A stretch of DNA of 64,000 nucleotides, taken from NCBI RefSeq assembly GCF_031583595.1, contig NZ_CP134145.1:3224001-3288000 (forward strand), given 5' to 3'. A program made the position numbers and the translations under genes. Shown piece after piece: positions 26,938 through 35,698 of this stretch (positions are counted from its first letter, which is position 1; each line of letters begins with the position of its first letter). This DNA is from Thalassotalea psychrophila. Lineage in GTDB: Bacteria; Pseudomonadota; Gammaproteobacteria; Enterobacterales; Alteromonadaceae. The notes under the pieces are model-generated. The model did not search any database, had not been told where the DNA came from, and worked only from the letters and a program-made list of their open reading frames with translations.

Positions 26938-27516
26938 ATGAGCAATTTACCAACGTTAAAATCAGACTATTCAGTCAAAACACTATTCACTCAAAGATTA
27001 GAACTTAGGCCTGCGATAGCTGAAGATAGACAATTTATTATTACTCTGGAAAAAGATCCAGATCTTATGTTACATGTAAAGGAGGTACTTAGTGATGAAG
27101 AAGCTGAGCAGTTTTTTAAATCTATTTTACTACCTTGGCAAGCTAAAGATATGGAATGGACCATGCTTATTGCTGTCGATAAATCCACAAAACAAAAAAT
27201 TGGATGTTTTTCTTTAAGGTTTGTTCATGAGCATAGCTTAAACGCTGAAATCGGTTTTTTAATATCCCCTAACAATCAAAATAAAGGCTACGCCAGTGAA
27301 GGTGCAATGGCTGTTAAAGAGTTTTTGTTTAATGATATTGGAATGCGCAGAGTTTGTGCATTTTGTAATACTGGCAATATTGGTAGTTGGAAGGTTATGG
27401 AAACCATAGGATTGCAACGTGAAGGATTAATGCGCCAAGAATACCGAATAAATGATGTATGGCATGATACTTATGTGTATGGGGAAATACGTGATGCAGC
27501 AATTTCCAAACTATAA
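26938..27516 (+). CDS. GNAT-family N-acetyltransferase, RimJ/RimL-like
   Basis: 192 residues. The opening FTQRLELRPAIAEDRQFI is the usual start of the RimJ/RimL/PhnO-like group. The acetyl-CoA loop region is NKGYASEGAMAVKEF, and the closing motif CNTGNIGSWKVMETIGLQREG. It probably acetylates an N-terminal or small-molecule amine; the target is not identifiable. It is divergent from the SDR gene, with about 120 bp between them. Confidence 0.85.
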   Translation: MSNLPTLKSDYSVKTLFTQRLELRPAIAEDRQFIITLEKDPDLMLHVKEVLSDEEAEQFFKSILLPWQAKDMEWTMLIAVDKSTKQKIGCFSLRFVHEHSLNAEIGFLISPNNQNKGYASEGAMAVKEFLFNDIGMRRVCAFCNTGNIGSWKVMETIGLQREGLMRQEYRINDVWHDTYVYGEIRDAAISKL

Positions 27517-27525
27517 AAAGTATAC

Positions 27526-27679
27526 CGTCATTGCGGCGAAGGCCGCAACCTCCTGAAGCATGATGTTGATATAAAAAATAGCTAATTGCTCTAATGCCAG
27601 TAGATATCTCATTGTTGGCAGAGATTCGTTATAGACTCGTTATATACGAAAGGGGGTTGCGGCCTTCGCCGCAATGACG
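27526..27679. repeat. 154-bp element bounded by 25-bp perfect inverted repeats
   Basis: Bases 27526-27550 and 27655-27679 are exact reverse complements. Each arm begins CGTCATTGCGG and is itself a hairpin (TTGCGGC-GAAG-GCCGCAA). The GC-rich arms contrast with the AT-rich context. It resembles paired REP/MITE-type elements. It lies between convergent genes, and no transposase is present. Confidence 0.85.
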
Positions 27680-27715
27680 TGGTTAATTGTTTCTTAGTGT
27701 AGCCTGACGCTATAC

Positions 27716-29224
27716 CTAATTCTTACGCGACAACATATATTTAGCAACCGCTAAACGAGTTTCTTCATCTAAGTAATCTTGTGGTGGCATTTCAGGATAG
27801 TCATCACGTTTCTTAGTTGGGTTAGCGATATATTCAGCAATACCTTCTGGGTTATCCATATACAATGCTTGGATAATATTAATTGGAGGACCAATCATTC
27901 TGTCCGTATAGGTATGACAACCAGTACAAACACCTAAATATGCAATTTTACCACGTTCTGATTTGTCGATAACACGCGCAGGAACTGGCGTGTCTAGCAA
28001 GTAAGTTTTAATGTCTTTGGTGTTGGTAAAATCACACTCTTTCCAGCTATTAATACCAGCGGTAACATAACGATGGCGATTGATAATACAACTATCAACT
28101 CCTGAACCTGCATTAATAATATCGGCATTACCAGTTTTAAATTCAGTAAGTAGTAACGCTTTAACTTCATCAATGGTGTCATGACCATTGTTCATCATAA
28201 AATTATCTAAAATCATAGTACGATCTGAGTTAGGCTCAGATTCAGGATCATTTGAACCTTTACCAAAGTCATTATGACCAGCAATAAGGATACCTGCTGT
28301 TTTATTGTTAGTTATAATATTACCTTCAACAATTACTTCATCCCCAGCCCAAATAACGATGCCCGACCCTGCAGGGATCATTCCAACTGTAGAACCTGGA
28401 ATGGCAAAGTTTTTATGGTTATTATCAACAACAAAGTTATTACGAATAATTACATCGTACGTTGTTTTGATTGGTAGACCAGGAGTTACGAACGCTAAAA
28501 TACCGCCAGTGTTGTTATGCACATAGTTGTTTTCAACAATGGCATGACGAGAGTTCTCAATTTCAATACCAGCAACACTTTCAAATACGTCGTTATATGA
28601 CACTTGAATATTATCACTCATGCCAACATATATTGCTGCATCTTCAATACCGGAAATAATGTTGTGATGAACAATACCATTTTTGCCTAATTGCGGGAAA
28701 ATACCATATACGCCAGTATCAACAATCAAGTTATTGCGAATAATAAAATTATTACCCGCCTGCCCCATAATACCGTTGCCTTTGTAACCAATAATTTTCA
28801 TATTATCTATTAAAAAATTATTGCCCGAATAAAGTACCGCATCGTTTAATATGCCTTTACCATCTAATGTCGCACGGGCACCTTCTTTTATAACACCAAC
28901 AATAGAGATGTTTTCTTTATCAACATATACAGTTTCATGGTAAGTACCAGGCATAACCTGAATAGTATCACCTGGGTTAGCCGCTTTAACCGCTGCCATG
29001 ATAGATTCACCATCATTAACAACTATAACTTCGCCTTTCATTTCTTCAATTACTACAGGATCAGAGTTTAATTCTGCATCTTTAGAAGCATCATAACCAC
29101 CACTAAAACTTGCTCCACCACTGCTTGACGTTATAACGGCAGCACTGTTTAAACCTCCCCAATAATTGCCAACAGCAAATGCCCCCGCGATTAACACGAC
29201 ACCTAAAATCTTACCTTTACTCAT
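27716..29224 (-). CDS. Parallel beta-helix protein fused to a C-terminal cytochrome c domain
   Basis: 502 residues from the ATG at 29224 (GGAG seven bases upstream), overlapping the end of the previous gene by 8 nt. An N-terminal membrane anchor or signal (about 5-28) is followed by a right-handed parallel beta-helix (about 65-340: IQVMPGTYHETVYVDKENISIVGV, then repeated NNF/NxxI/IxxNxI turns). Last comes a mono-haem cytochrome c domain with CTGCH (about 440) and Met in PEMPP (about 482). The beta-helix fold usually binds or cleaves polysaccharide, and the haem would link it to electron flow. Known in marine proteobacteria; I know of no assigned function. Confidence 0.85.
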   Translation of the reverse strand: MSKGKILGVVLIAGAFAVGNYWGGLNSAAVITSSSGGASFSGGYDASKDAELNSDPVVIEEMKGEVIVVNDGESIMAAVKAANPGDTIQVMPGTYHETVYVDKENISIVGVIKEGARATLDGKGILNDAVLYSGNNFLIDNMKIIGYKGNGIMGQAGNNFIIRNNLIVDTGVYGIFPQLGKNGIVHHNIISGIEDAAIYVGMSDNIQVSYNDVFESVAGIEIENSRHAIVENNYVHNNTGGILAFVTPGLPIKTTYDVIIRNNFVVDNNHKNFAIPGSTVGMIPAGSGIVIWAGDEVIVEGNIITNNKTAGILIAGHNDFGKGSNDPESEPNSDRTMILDNFMMNNGHDTIDEVKALLLTEFKTGNADIINAGSGVDSCIINRHRYVTAGINSWKECDFTNTKDIKTYLLDTPVPARVIDKSERGKIAYLGVCTGCHTYTDRMIGPPINIIQALYMDNPEGIAEYIANPTKKRDDYPEMPPQDYLDEETRLAVAKYMLSRKN

Positions 29225-30485
29225 CTTCGTCTCCACTTACTGTAATGTTATTTTGTTGTTTTTGTTTTTGTTGTGCATATTTCCTGTCAATTACCGGTAA
29301 ACCAGAAGGCAGTTTTGTTGGTAATTTCGGTGTTAAACTTTCATCAGTTAATGTTTGTAAGAACTCAACAATTAGATCAAGTTCTTTATCTTGCAAATCT
29401 GGCTCCCAGATATGCCAATGGATAAGAAGGTCTTCACCTTCAGGAATAGCGTGGCCTCGGCCTTTATTATAAAACTCGGTTGCTTCACGCAAATCTTTCA
29501 TTCCTCCAGAATGCATGTAAGGAGCTGTTTTTGCAATATTGCGCAGAGTTGGTACTTTAAAGCCACCACGATTCTTTTTATTGTTAAAGGTTTTTTCAGC
29601 GCCAATATCAAATGGCATACCTTCTGGGTCTGGGGTACCAATTACAGCAATTTGATTGTTGGTAAATAATGGTGGTTGGTGACATTCGGCACATCGTGCG
29701 ACAAAAGATCGAAATATATTTAAGCCTTTGATCTCGTTTTCATTTAGCGCATCATGATGACCATGGGCATATTGATCATAACGTGAGTTTAAAGATATTA
29801 GTGTACTTTGAAATGCTGCTAATGAGGCACTGATATCAGCAATCGATATTTTATCACTATTTGGAAAAGCGACTTTAAACATGTCTAGGTACACCGGAAT
29901 TGCATTAAGTGTTTTTAGCAGATGCTCTGGTGAATTACCCATTTCTTTGGCATCGAACAATGGCCCTACGGCTTGTTCTTCCAATGTATCGGCACGACCA
30001 TCCCAGAAAAATTTATCTAAAAACGCAACATTCCAAAGTGTTGGTGCACTTCGACCAACTTTTTCACCAGTAATACCAATGCTTCTGTCTAAGTCATCGC
30101 TAAAGCCTTTTTCTGGCTGATGGCAGCTTGCACAAGATATGCTGTTATCTTTAGACAGAGCAGGGTCAAAAAATAAATAACGACCTAAATCAATCTGTGC
30201 AGGAGTAAAACCATCTCTATGTTTTGGCAAAGATGTTTGTGTACCGCCTAAACCTCGGCCTTGTACCGAATTATAAAATTGGTACATATTTCTTAGTTCA
30301 CAAGTACCATCTTCCATCAATTCAAAACTTGGTGGACAGGTTTTCTTTAGAGTAAATTCTGCACGATATTTTGAATTAGGCTCTGTATTCAATTTTGTAT
30401 TAGCGGCTGCATTAACACTAAATAAAAATGAAAAAATAACGGATAATAACAGTGCAACAATACTGTTTGAGTTAAAATTTATCAT
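29217..30485 (-). CDS. Di-haem cytochrome c peroxidase family protein (CCP/MauG)
   Basis: 422 residues. A signal peptide (cleavage near VNAAA-NT) and two haem sites, CASCHQ (about 118) and CAECHQ (about 265), are present. The distal-ligand region APYMHSGGM (about 340) keeps a Met, as in bacterial CcpA. The family reduces hydrogen peroxide with electrons from small cytochromes, or oxidises protein side chains (MauG). An added N-terminal segment with two cysteines (TCPPSFELMEDGTCE) is unusual. It is coupled to the beta-helix gene by overlap, and lies 3 nt after the cytochrome c gene. Confidence 0.9.
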   Translation of the reverse strand: MINFNSNSIVALLLSVIFSFLFSVNAAANTKLNTEPNSKYRAEFTLKKTCPPSFELMEDGTCELRNMYQFYNSVQGRGLGGTQTSLPKHRDGFTPAQIDLGRYLFFDPALSKDNSISCASCHQPEKGFSDDLDRSIGITGEKVGRSAPTLWNVAFLDKFFWDGRADTLEEQAVGPLFDAKEMGNSPEHLLKTLNAIPVYLDMFKVAFPNSDKISIADISASLAAFQSTLISLNSRYDQYAHGHHDALNENEIKGLNIFRSFVARCAECHQPPLFTNNQIAVIGTPDPEGMPFDIGAEKTFNNKKNRGGFKVPTLRNIAKTAPYMHSGGMKDLREATEFYNKGRGHAIPEGEDLLIHWHIWEPDLQDKELDLIVEFLQTLTDESLTPKLPTKLPSGLPVIDRKYAQQKQKQQNNITVSGDEDE

Positions 30486-30488
30486 GAC

Positions 30489-31136
30489 TTAGTTAACTGG
30501 CAATGTATTTATGAAAGCGACAATATCAGCAAGATCAGAGTCTTTTTGTACTGTACCTGCCATCATCTTCATTTGACGGCCATATTTGTCATCAACGTGG
30601 TAGCCGCGATTAGAACTTTGATAGTTTTTAATTTGAGTGGTTAAATAGCCAGTTGATAAAAGGCTTAAATTTGGTGCTTTTAAATTTTTATTACCTTGAG
30701 CATCTTTACCATGACAACCGCCGCAAACCGCATTGTATTTATTATCGCCATTGCGCAAATCAGCAGACAATGTTTCGGTAACTTTAACTTTTTCTAAAGA
30801 TGCCAAATAACTACTTACATCTTCAATCGCCGCCTCATCAGTTAACAAGTTCGCCATGGCAACCATTTGTTGACCAAGCTTATCATTTGCTTGAGCGCCG
30901 CGTTTACCATCTTTAAAATTTTGTATTTGAGCAGATAAATACCACTGATATTGACCTGCTAACGTTGGTGCATTTAATTTGTCATTACCCTGTGCTTTAT
31001 CACCATGACAACTTATACAAGATTGATATAGTTGTTCACCTTTTTTTATATCGCCCTGCGCAACAGAGTGGGCTGAGATAACAAATGCAATAAAAATGAA
31101 CATTGATTTGCTTAAAGTTTGAAAATAAGTTGTCAT
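30489..31136 (-). CDS. Two-haem cytochrome c, c4-like
   Basis: 215 residues. A signal peptide is followed by two similar cytochrome c domains with CISCH (about 39) and CGGCH (about 137), each with Met-containing ligand segments (GQQMVAMA; GRQMKMMAG). The duplicated arrangement and KRGAQANDKLG loop match cytochrome c4-type periplasmic electron carriers. It is probably the electron donor or acceptor for the di-haem peroxidase encoded 3 nt downstream. The 135 bp upstream separate it from the AraC regulator gene on the same strand. Confidence 0.88.
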   Translation of the reverse strand: MTTYFQTLSKSMFIFIAFVISAHSVAQGDIKKGEQLYQSCISCHGDKAQGNDKLNAPTLAGQYQWYLSAQIQNFKDGKRGAQANDKLGQQMVAMANLLTDEAAIEDVSSYLASLEKVKVTETLSADLRNGDNKYNAVCGGCHGKDAQGNKNLKAPNLSLLSTGYLTTQIKNYQSSNRGYHVDDKYGRQMKMMAGTVQKDSDLADIVAFINTLPVN

Positions 31137-31271
31137 CGGCAGCGCTCTTTTAATAATTAAATAGATACATCAGTATCAGTTCACTTACCATAGTATAAAT
31201 GTGGCCATTGATGCTTATTTATTTCTAAAAAAAGCTGACGGATTATTAAAAAAAGCTAATTAATTACTTAT

Positions 31272-32324
31272 TTAAGCTGACTGATTCTTACGAAACTCAG
31301 TAGGTGTAGCGTTATGTGTCATTTTAAAGGCTTTATTGAATGAGCTAAGTGAGCGAAAGCCACTATCCAATGCCAGAGTTAAAATAGGCGTAGATTTATA
31401 GGTTTCACTGATCAATTTTTCACTGACTTCTGTGATTCGATAATGATTTAAAAAGTCATTAAAGTTTCGATAGCCTAAAGCACCGTTAATAATAGTTCTT
31501 AATTTATATTCTTGAATTGCAACATGACTTGCCAATTTCGAAATGGTAATGCCTTCTTGTCGATATAAGCATTCTTCTGTCATTACGCTTTTAAGTTTAA
31601 CGAGTTCATTTTTAAACTCAACAGGGGTTTCTTCAATTTGATTCGATTTAGGAGGCTCAAACAGACTGGTTAGCTTTGGCGTAAATAAATAGAAATTTAA
31701 GCCGCTAATTAACGCCGCCAACATTAACATTTCAAATGTATTTAACCATGGCCAATTTATTTGCAGCACTTGCCCTAATATGATCACTAAAATAATGTAA
31801 GTTGCAGTCACGCTTATCACTGCCCCTCGAATGATACGACGCTCTTTCACTAAGTCATTACGCCAGCATTTAATCGCAAACAATAAAGCAAAGCACACTA
31901 GTCCGATATCAACTAGCAATGCAATGTTTATTAAAACTATGATAAATAAATCAGCTTGGTTAATGCCGAATATCTGCAGTAACTTCGCTATAAACAAAAT
32001 AACAGCAGGAGTTACAGCAAAGCCATAATGCTTGGCTTTAATAATATGATGATCACTAAATACACTCAGTCCGACCAAAAAGAATATGCCTGGTAATAAA
32101 TTACTGGCAAAGAAAGTCACCCACCAAATAACGTTATAAGGCTCAATTGAAAAGAAAATACTAGGTAACAAGTAGAAACCAGCAACTAGCATAAGAGCAC
32201 AATACAATTTCACCTGTTCATTGTCTTTCGCCTTTGGTAGCAAAAGCATAAATGCCATTACAATTTGTGCGAAAGCAAATAAAGCAAAAAATAGAGTAAA
32301 GCTAGAAAAAGAAAGATTTATCAT
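31272..32324 (-). CDS. Membrane-bound AraC-family transcriptional regulator
   Basis: 350 residues. Seven or so hydrophobic helices occupy residues 1-205, and a C-terminal AraC DNA-binding domain occupies about 250-345 (ISKLASHVAIQEYKLRTIIN; ALDSGFRSLSSFNKAFKMTHNATPTEFRK). Membrane AraC regulators of this form probably sense a signal at the membrane and bind DNA directly. It lies upstream of the three haem genes on the same strand and may control them or the TonB-dependent receptor gene; this is inferred from position only. Confidence 0.85.
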   Translation of the reverse strand: MINLSFSSFTLFFALFAFAQIVMAFMLLLPKAKDNEQVKLYCALMLVAGFYLLPSIFFSIEPYNVIWWVTFFASNLLPGIFFLVGLSVFSDHHIIKAKHYGFAVTPAVILFIAKLLQIFGINQADLFIIVLINIALLVDIGLVCFALLFAIKCWRNDLVKERRIIRGAVISVTATYIILVIILGQVLQINWPWLNTFEMLMLAALISGLNFYLFTPKLTSLFEPPKSNQIEETPVEFKNELVKLKSVMTEECLYRQEGITISKLASHVAIQEYKLRTIINGALGYRNFNDFLNHYRITEVSEKLISETYKSTPILTLALDSGFRSLSSFNKAFKMTHNATPTEFRKNQSA

Positions 32325-32476
32325 CAGTTTTTATAATTTATTATATTGTCGCTAAGGTTATCACCGCCATCAGAGACACGCTAGTATTTATTAGCTTGCA
32401 CTTGTTAACAACAAGTAAATTCAGACTGTTTTATGACCACTTTTCAAACAACCATTTGAAATAATCGTTTAATAGG

Positions 32477-32646
32477 TTGACAACCGATTGTTAATTTGAA
32501 AGATTATAAAGGTCCTACCACTTGAATCAATTTTTTAGTGGAACAGAATTTACAGTTCTGAAGACTTTTAAAACAGTGAAAACCACGGACGGTAACCTTA
32601 TGTAAAAAGCCCTAATATTGAAAAATATTAGGGCTTTTTCTTTTTT
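32477..32646 (+). ncRNA. Candidate small RNA with its own intrinsic terminator
   Basis: A 402-bp gap between two minus-strand genes contains a plus-strand terminator: a 16-bp perfect stem 32604-32619/32624-32639 with a GAAA loop, then T5CT7. Upstream are helices CCACT/AGTGG (32518/32537), CAGAA/TTCTG (32544/32556) and a closing AAGGTCC/GGA...CCTT (32509-32515 with 32587-32599). A TTGACA lies at 32477-32482, with only a weak -10 at 19 bp (GATTAT). No ORF fits, and no plus-strand gene follows for 3 kb. Confidence 0.45.
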
Positions 32647-32670
32647 TAAATCTAGGTAGGATTAAAACAT

Positions 32671-32700
32671 AAATAAAAATAAACCACCCTAAGGTGGTTT
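32671..32700 (-). terminator. Intrinsic terminator of the TonB-dependent receptor gene
   Basis: Read on the minus strand: AAACCACC-TTAG-GGTGGTTT followed by ATTTTTATTT. It lies 27 bp after the receptor stop codon. Confidence 0.8.
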
Positions 32701-32726
32701 ATCGTATATCTAGGTATCGCTAGGAG

Positions 32727-35375
32727 TTAAAATGAGTATTTAACATCAACACCAGCTTCCATACCTCTATTTACACTCGTATAGCCTGTGCCTAAAATAT
32801 CTTTAGTACGACCGCCTGGGCCACCACTATAACGGTTATCCATTAAGTTTTTACCCCAAAGGCCAATTTCTATACTGTCACTATCACTTATCCAAGAAAT
32901 ACGGGCATTCAACAGTTCAGTGTCATCAAAGTAGTGTGGAATATCATTAACCCACTCATCTTCACCAATAATTGCGCCGCGAGCATTTTCTCTAAATACG
33001 TAATCAACATGAATAATGGTAGTACCAAAGCCTAAATCAGGGATCCAGTCAGCTTTAAGGGTATACGATGTATTGGTATCGCTGCTGCTGCTCCCTGCAG
33101 GAATTAACGTGCCACTATCATTATAAAATTCATCTGACTCAGTATCAGTACTACGAACTTCAGTAACAAAGCCAGTGGCAAATGTTTCTGTAACCTGCCA
33201 ATCCATGCCAAGCTCAAAACCGTCAATTTCTACATCTTGGTTAACAATAGTTGGTAACGCTTGTGCTTGATCGGGTTGTTTAGAAGAACGACTGGTTTGT
33301 TGATCATCCAAAATATTGTGAAACATTGAGAACGTTGTTCTTAAGCTGTCTGACAAAATACCTTTATAACCAAGTTCAATGTTAACCGACTCTTCAGGCT
33401 CAAATGATACATCAACAACATCACCCGTTTCAGGATCAATAATAATTGAACCATCGCTTTCACTATGTGGCGATGCTAAAGAATCAAAACCACCGGCTTT
33501 ATATCCTGTTGCAACTGAGGCAAATACCATATGGTCATCATTTATCTGATAACCCGTACCAACACGGCCAGTGGTTTTACTCCAAGAATTTGATTGCCAC
33601 AACTCATCTCGAGCAGGGAATAAAACATTGCTCACTCCAGGACGTACTTCGGCAAACTGAGTTTCTGTCACTTCCCATGAAAAGTCTTTATCATCTTCAG
33701 AGTAACGAACACCGAAGAACACGTTCCATTGGTCGGTTAACTGAAAATCAAAATCTGAATAAATACCGTAACTGGTAAATTCGCCGTTATTGATAAAGTT
33801 CTCAGACCACATCTGGCCTGTATAACTAGGGCCAAATATTTCTGCTACACCTAAACCTATAGAAGCCACATCATAAGTAACATCGCCAGTTGCACGAACA
33901 AAATCAGCGGTCATCGGAGTTCCTGCTGGAACCATACCTAAACTGGCTAGGTAAGCCATAATGTTGTCAGCCTCCCCCATTACCTCTAAAGCACTCACCC
34001 ATTGTTCCGCATTCCAAGTATGCTCTAACGGTAGGCCTAAACTTTGCATTGTTTGGTCAACAAAAGAATCAGGTATATCTTCTGGCGCTATACCAATAGC
34101 TCCCGATATTTCTTCTCTTACGCCGGCCTCTATTTGACCGTTAAATTCAGTTGAAAGTAAACGGGTTACTGTGTCAGTGGTAGTATTGATAAACGTAGTT
34201 TGATGCACATTTTCTTTTGAATAAGTTAATCCGCCAACATAGTTAAATGAGTCAGTGTTATAGTTAATTTGTAACTCGTTATAGAAAATGTCTGAATCTT
34301 CATGGTTATCGGTATCTAAATAACGAGTGATATCTTGTGTGCCATCTTCATCAATACGGTTATTTGTTTCCCATTCTCGAAAACTTGAGATAAGTTTCAT
34401 TGACCATTGATCATTAAATTCATGCTCAACTTTCAACGTTGTTGCGGTCATGTCTCGGCTTTCACCACCATTTACAACATCATTGGCAAACGTATCAGCA
34501 AACGGGTCTTGTGGGTTCTCTGCGTATTCGCTTAAGCCAATTGCACCACCTGGGCCTTGATCTAATTTATCCCAATCATATGAAACCTGAACATTAGTTC
34601 TGCTACTCACATCCCATTTAACTGCGATACGAGCTGCTTGATGATCTTTTTCACCATCATCCCAAACTTTTTCACCGGTATTTAGTGGTGAATCAGCAAC
34701 GTTATCGGCAAAACCCTCTTGCGTATTGGTTAAGGCGTTAATACGAACATAAACATTATCAGTAATACCGAAGTTAACCATACCTTCAATACGTTGAAGA
34801 TTATCGGTACCAGCAGTACCTTTGATAAAGCCTTCAAACTCTTCTTGAGGTGCATTAGGGATCATATTAACAACCCCCATTGCCGCATTTTTACCAAACA
34901 GCGTACCTTGTGGGCCTTTTAATACTTCAACGCGCTGCATATCAGAAAACAAAACGTTTTGCGCGGCACGTGGCATGTATACGCCGTCAAAGAATGTGGC
35001 CGTAGAGGGATCGCCACCAACACTAATGTTAGGGCTAGAAACACCACGCATGGTAACACCAGCTTGAGTCACGTCACCATCACCAAACTCAAAGCCAGGA
35101 ATAAACTTATCAATATCGCTCAACATTATTGAGCCACTTTGTTTGATAGTTTCTGCGGATATACTATCTACTGTTACCGGCACTTTCATTACGTTTTGCG
35201 TACGTTTTTGCGCGGTTACGACAATTACGTCGTCGAGATCTTCTTTCTCTACGGAGGCTTCTTCAGCTGAAAAACTGGCGAATGAAGTTACAGCTAGTGC
35301 AGCGGCAACAGTCTGAGCGATTAGGTGTTTTCGAAAATTAGCGCTCGAATTTTCCTGGATAATTTGTAATGACAC
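32727..35375 (-). CDS. TonB-dependent outer-membrane receptor
   Basis: 882 residues. A signal peptide (cleavage near SFSA-EE) precedes a TonB-box-like DDVIVVTAQKR (about 48-58). The plug domain spans about 60-180 (FIPGFEFGDGDVTQAGVTMRGVSSPN; RVEVLKGPQGTLFGKNAAMGVVNMI). A 22-strand-type barrel ends in aromatic VDVKYSF, the usual outer-membrane signal. The sequence is of the broad CirA-like group common in marine Alteromonadales and Sphingomonadales, which import siderophores, oligosaccharides or other large nutrients. It has no SusD partner. The substrate is unknown; the haem cluster and AraC regulator are neighbours on the same strand. Confidence 0.93.
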   Translation of the reverse strand: MSLQIIQENSSANFRKHLIAQTVAAALAVTSFASFSAEEASVEKEDLDDVIVVTAQKRTQNVMKVPVTVDSISAETIKQSGSIMLSDIDKFIPGFEFGDGDVTQAGVTMRGVSSPNISVGGDPSTATFFDGVYMPRAAQNVLFSDMQRVEVLKGPQGTLFGKNAAMGVVNMIPNAPQEEFEGFIKGTAGTDNLQRIEGMVNFGITDNVYVRINALTNTQEGFADNVADSPLNTGEKVWDDGEKDHQAARIAVKWDVSSRTNVQVSYDWDKLDQGPGGAIGLSEYAENPQDPFADTFANDVVNGGESRDMTATTLKVEHEFNDQWSMKLISSFREWETNNRIDEDGTQDITRYLDTDNHEDSDIFYNELQINYNTDSFNYVGGLTYSKENVHQTTFINTTTDTVTRLLSTEFNGQIEAGVREEISGAIGIAPEDIPDSFVDQTMQSLGLPLEHTWNAEQWVSALEVMGEADNIMAYLASLGMVPAGTPMTADFVRATGDVTYDVASIGLGVAEIFGPSYTGQMWSENFINNGEFTSYGIYSDFDFQLTDQWNVFFGVRYSEDDKDFSWEVTETQFAEVRPGVSNVLFPARDELWQSNSWSKTTGRVGTGYQINDDHMVFASVATGYKAGGFDSLASPHSESDGSIIIDPETGDVVDVSFEPEESVNIELGYKGILSDSLRTTFSMFHNILDDQQTSRSSKQPDQAQALPTIVNQDVEIDGFELGMDWQVTETFATGFVTEVRSTDTESDEFYNDSGTLIPAGSSSSDTNTSYTLKADWIPDLGFGTTIIHVDYVFRENARGAIIGEDEWVNDIPHYFDDTELLNARISWISDSDSIEIGLWGKNLMDNRYSGGPGGRTKDILGTGYTSVNRGMEAGVDVKYSF

Positions 35376-35440
35376 GTTTTCTTCCCCAATGTATATTTTT
35401 TATTTTTATCATCGGTTCTGAAGCTTTTATTATTAGTGAT

Positions 35441-35455
35441 AGACAATCATTGTCT
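35441..35455. promoter_or_regulatory. 15-bp palindrome upstream of the receptor gene, possible operator
   Basis: AGACAAT-C-ATTGTCT, a perfect inverted repeat about 66 bp before the receptor start codon. A direct repeat GATGTAAA (two copies 10 bp apart, about 35473-35490) lies further upstream. It does not match a Fur box. Confidence 0.45.
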
Positions 35456-35507
35456 TGATCATATAATTACTTGATGTAAACGTGATGTAAAGCTTTTTTT
35501 GGACTGA

Positions 35508-35666
35508 ATACCAATTTCATTAAGTTTATGATCTTGTTGTGCGCAGGAAAAATATATCAAGGCAAGGCGCTCGATTGACCAATAGCTGGCTATTGGGAAT
35601 GAGAGCAACGCCGCCTTGGGGTATTTTAACCAGCACAAGTGGGCAATAACTTAGTGAGATTGGTAT
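35508..35666. repeat. 159-bp MITE-like element with terminal inverted repeats
   Basis: The ends ATACCAATTTCATTAAG and CTTAGTGAGATTGGTAT match as inverted repeats at 15 of 17 positions. The interior is a nested palindrome: CAAGGC.AGGCG against CGCCGCCTTG, and centrally CCAATAGC-TG-GCTATTGG. There is no coding capacity. Repeats of this design are, to my knowledge, scattered through Alteromonadales genomes. Confidence 0.75.
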
Positions 35667-35698
35667 AAACCAATTAGCCCCATAGGGAATAAAATTAA

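Noticed and set aside
32505-32510. TATAAA as -10 partner of TTGACA at 32477
   Set aside because: The spacer would be 22 bp, too long for sigma-70; the weaker GATTAT at 19 bp was noted instead.
35441-35455. Fur box
   Set aside because: The palindrome shares only part of the GATAATGATAATCATTATC pattern, and the half-site sequence differs.
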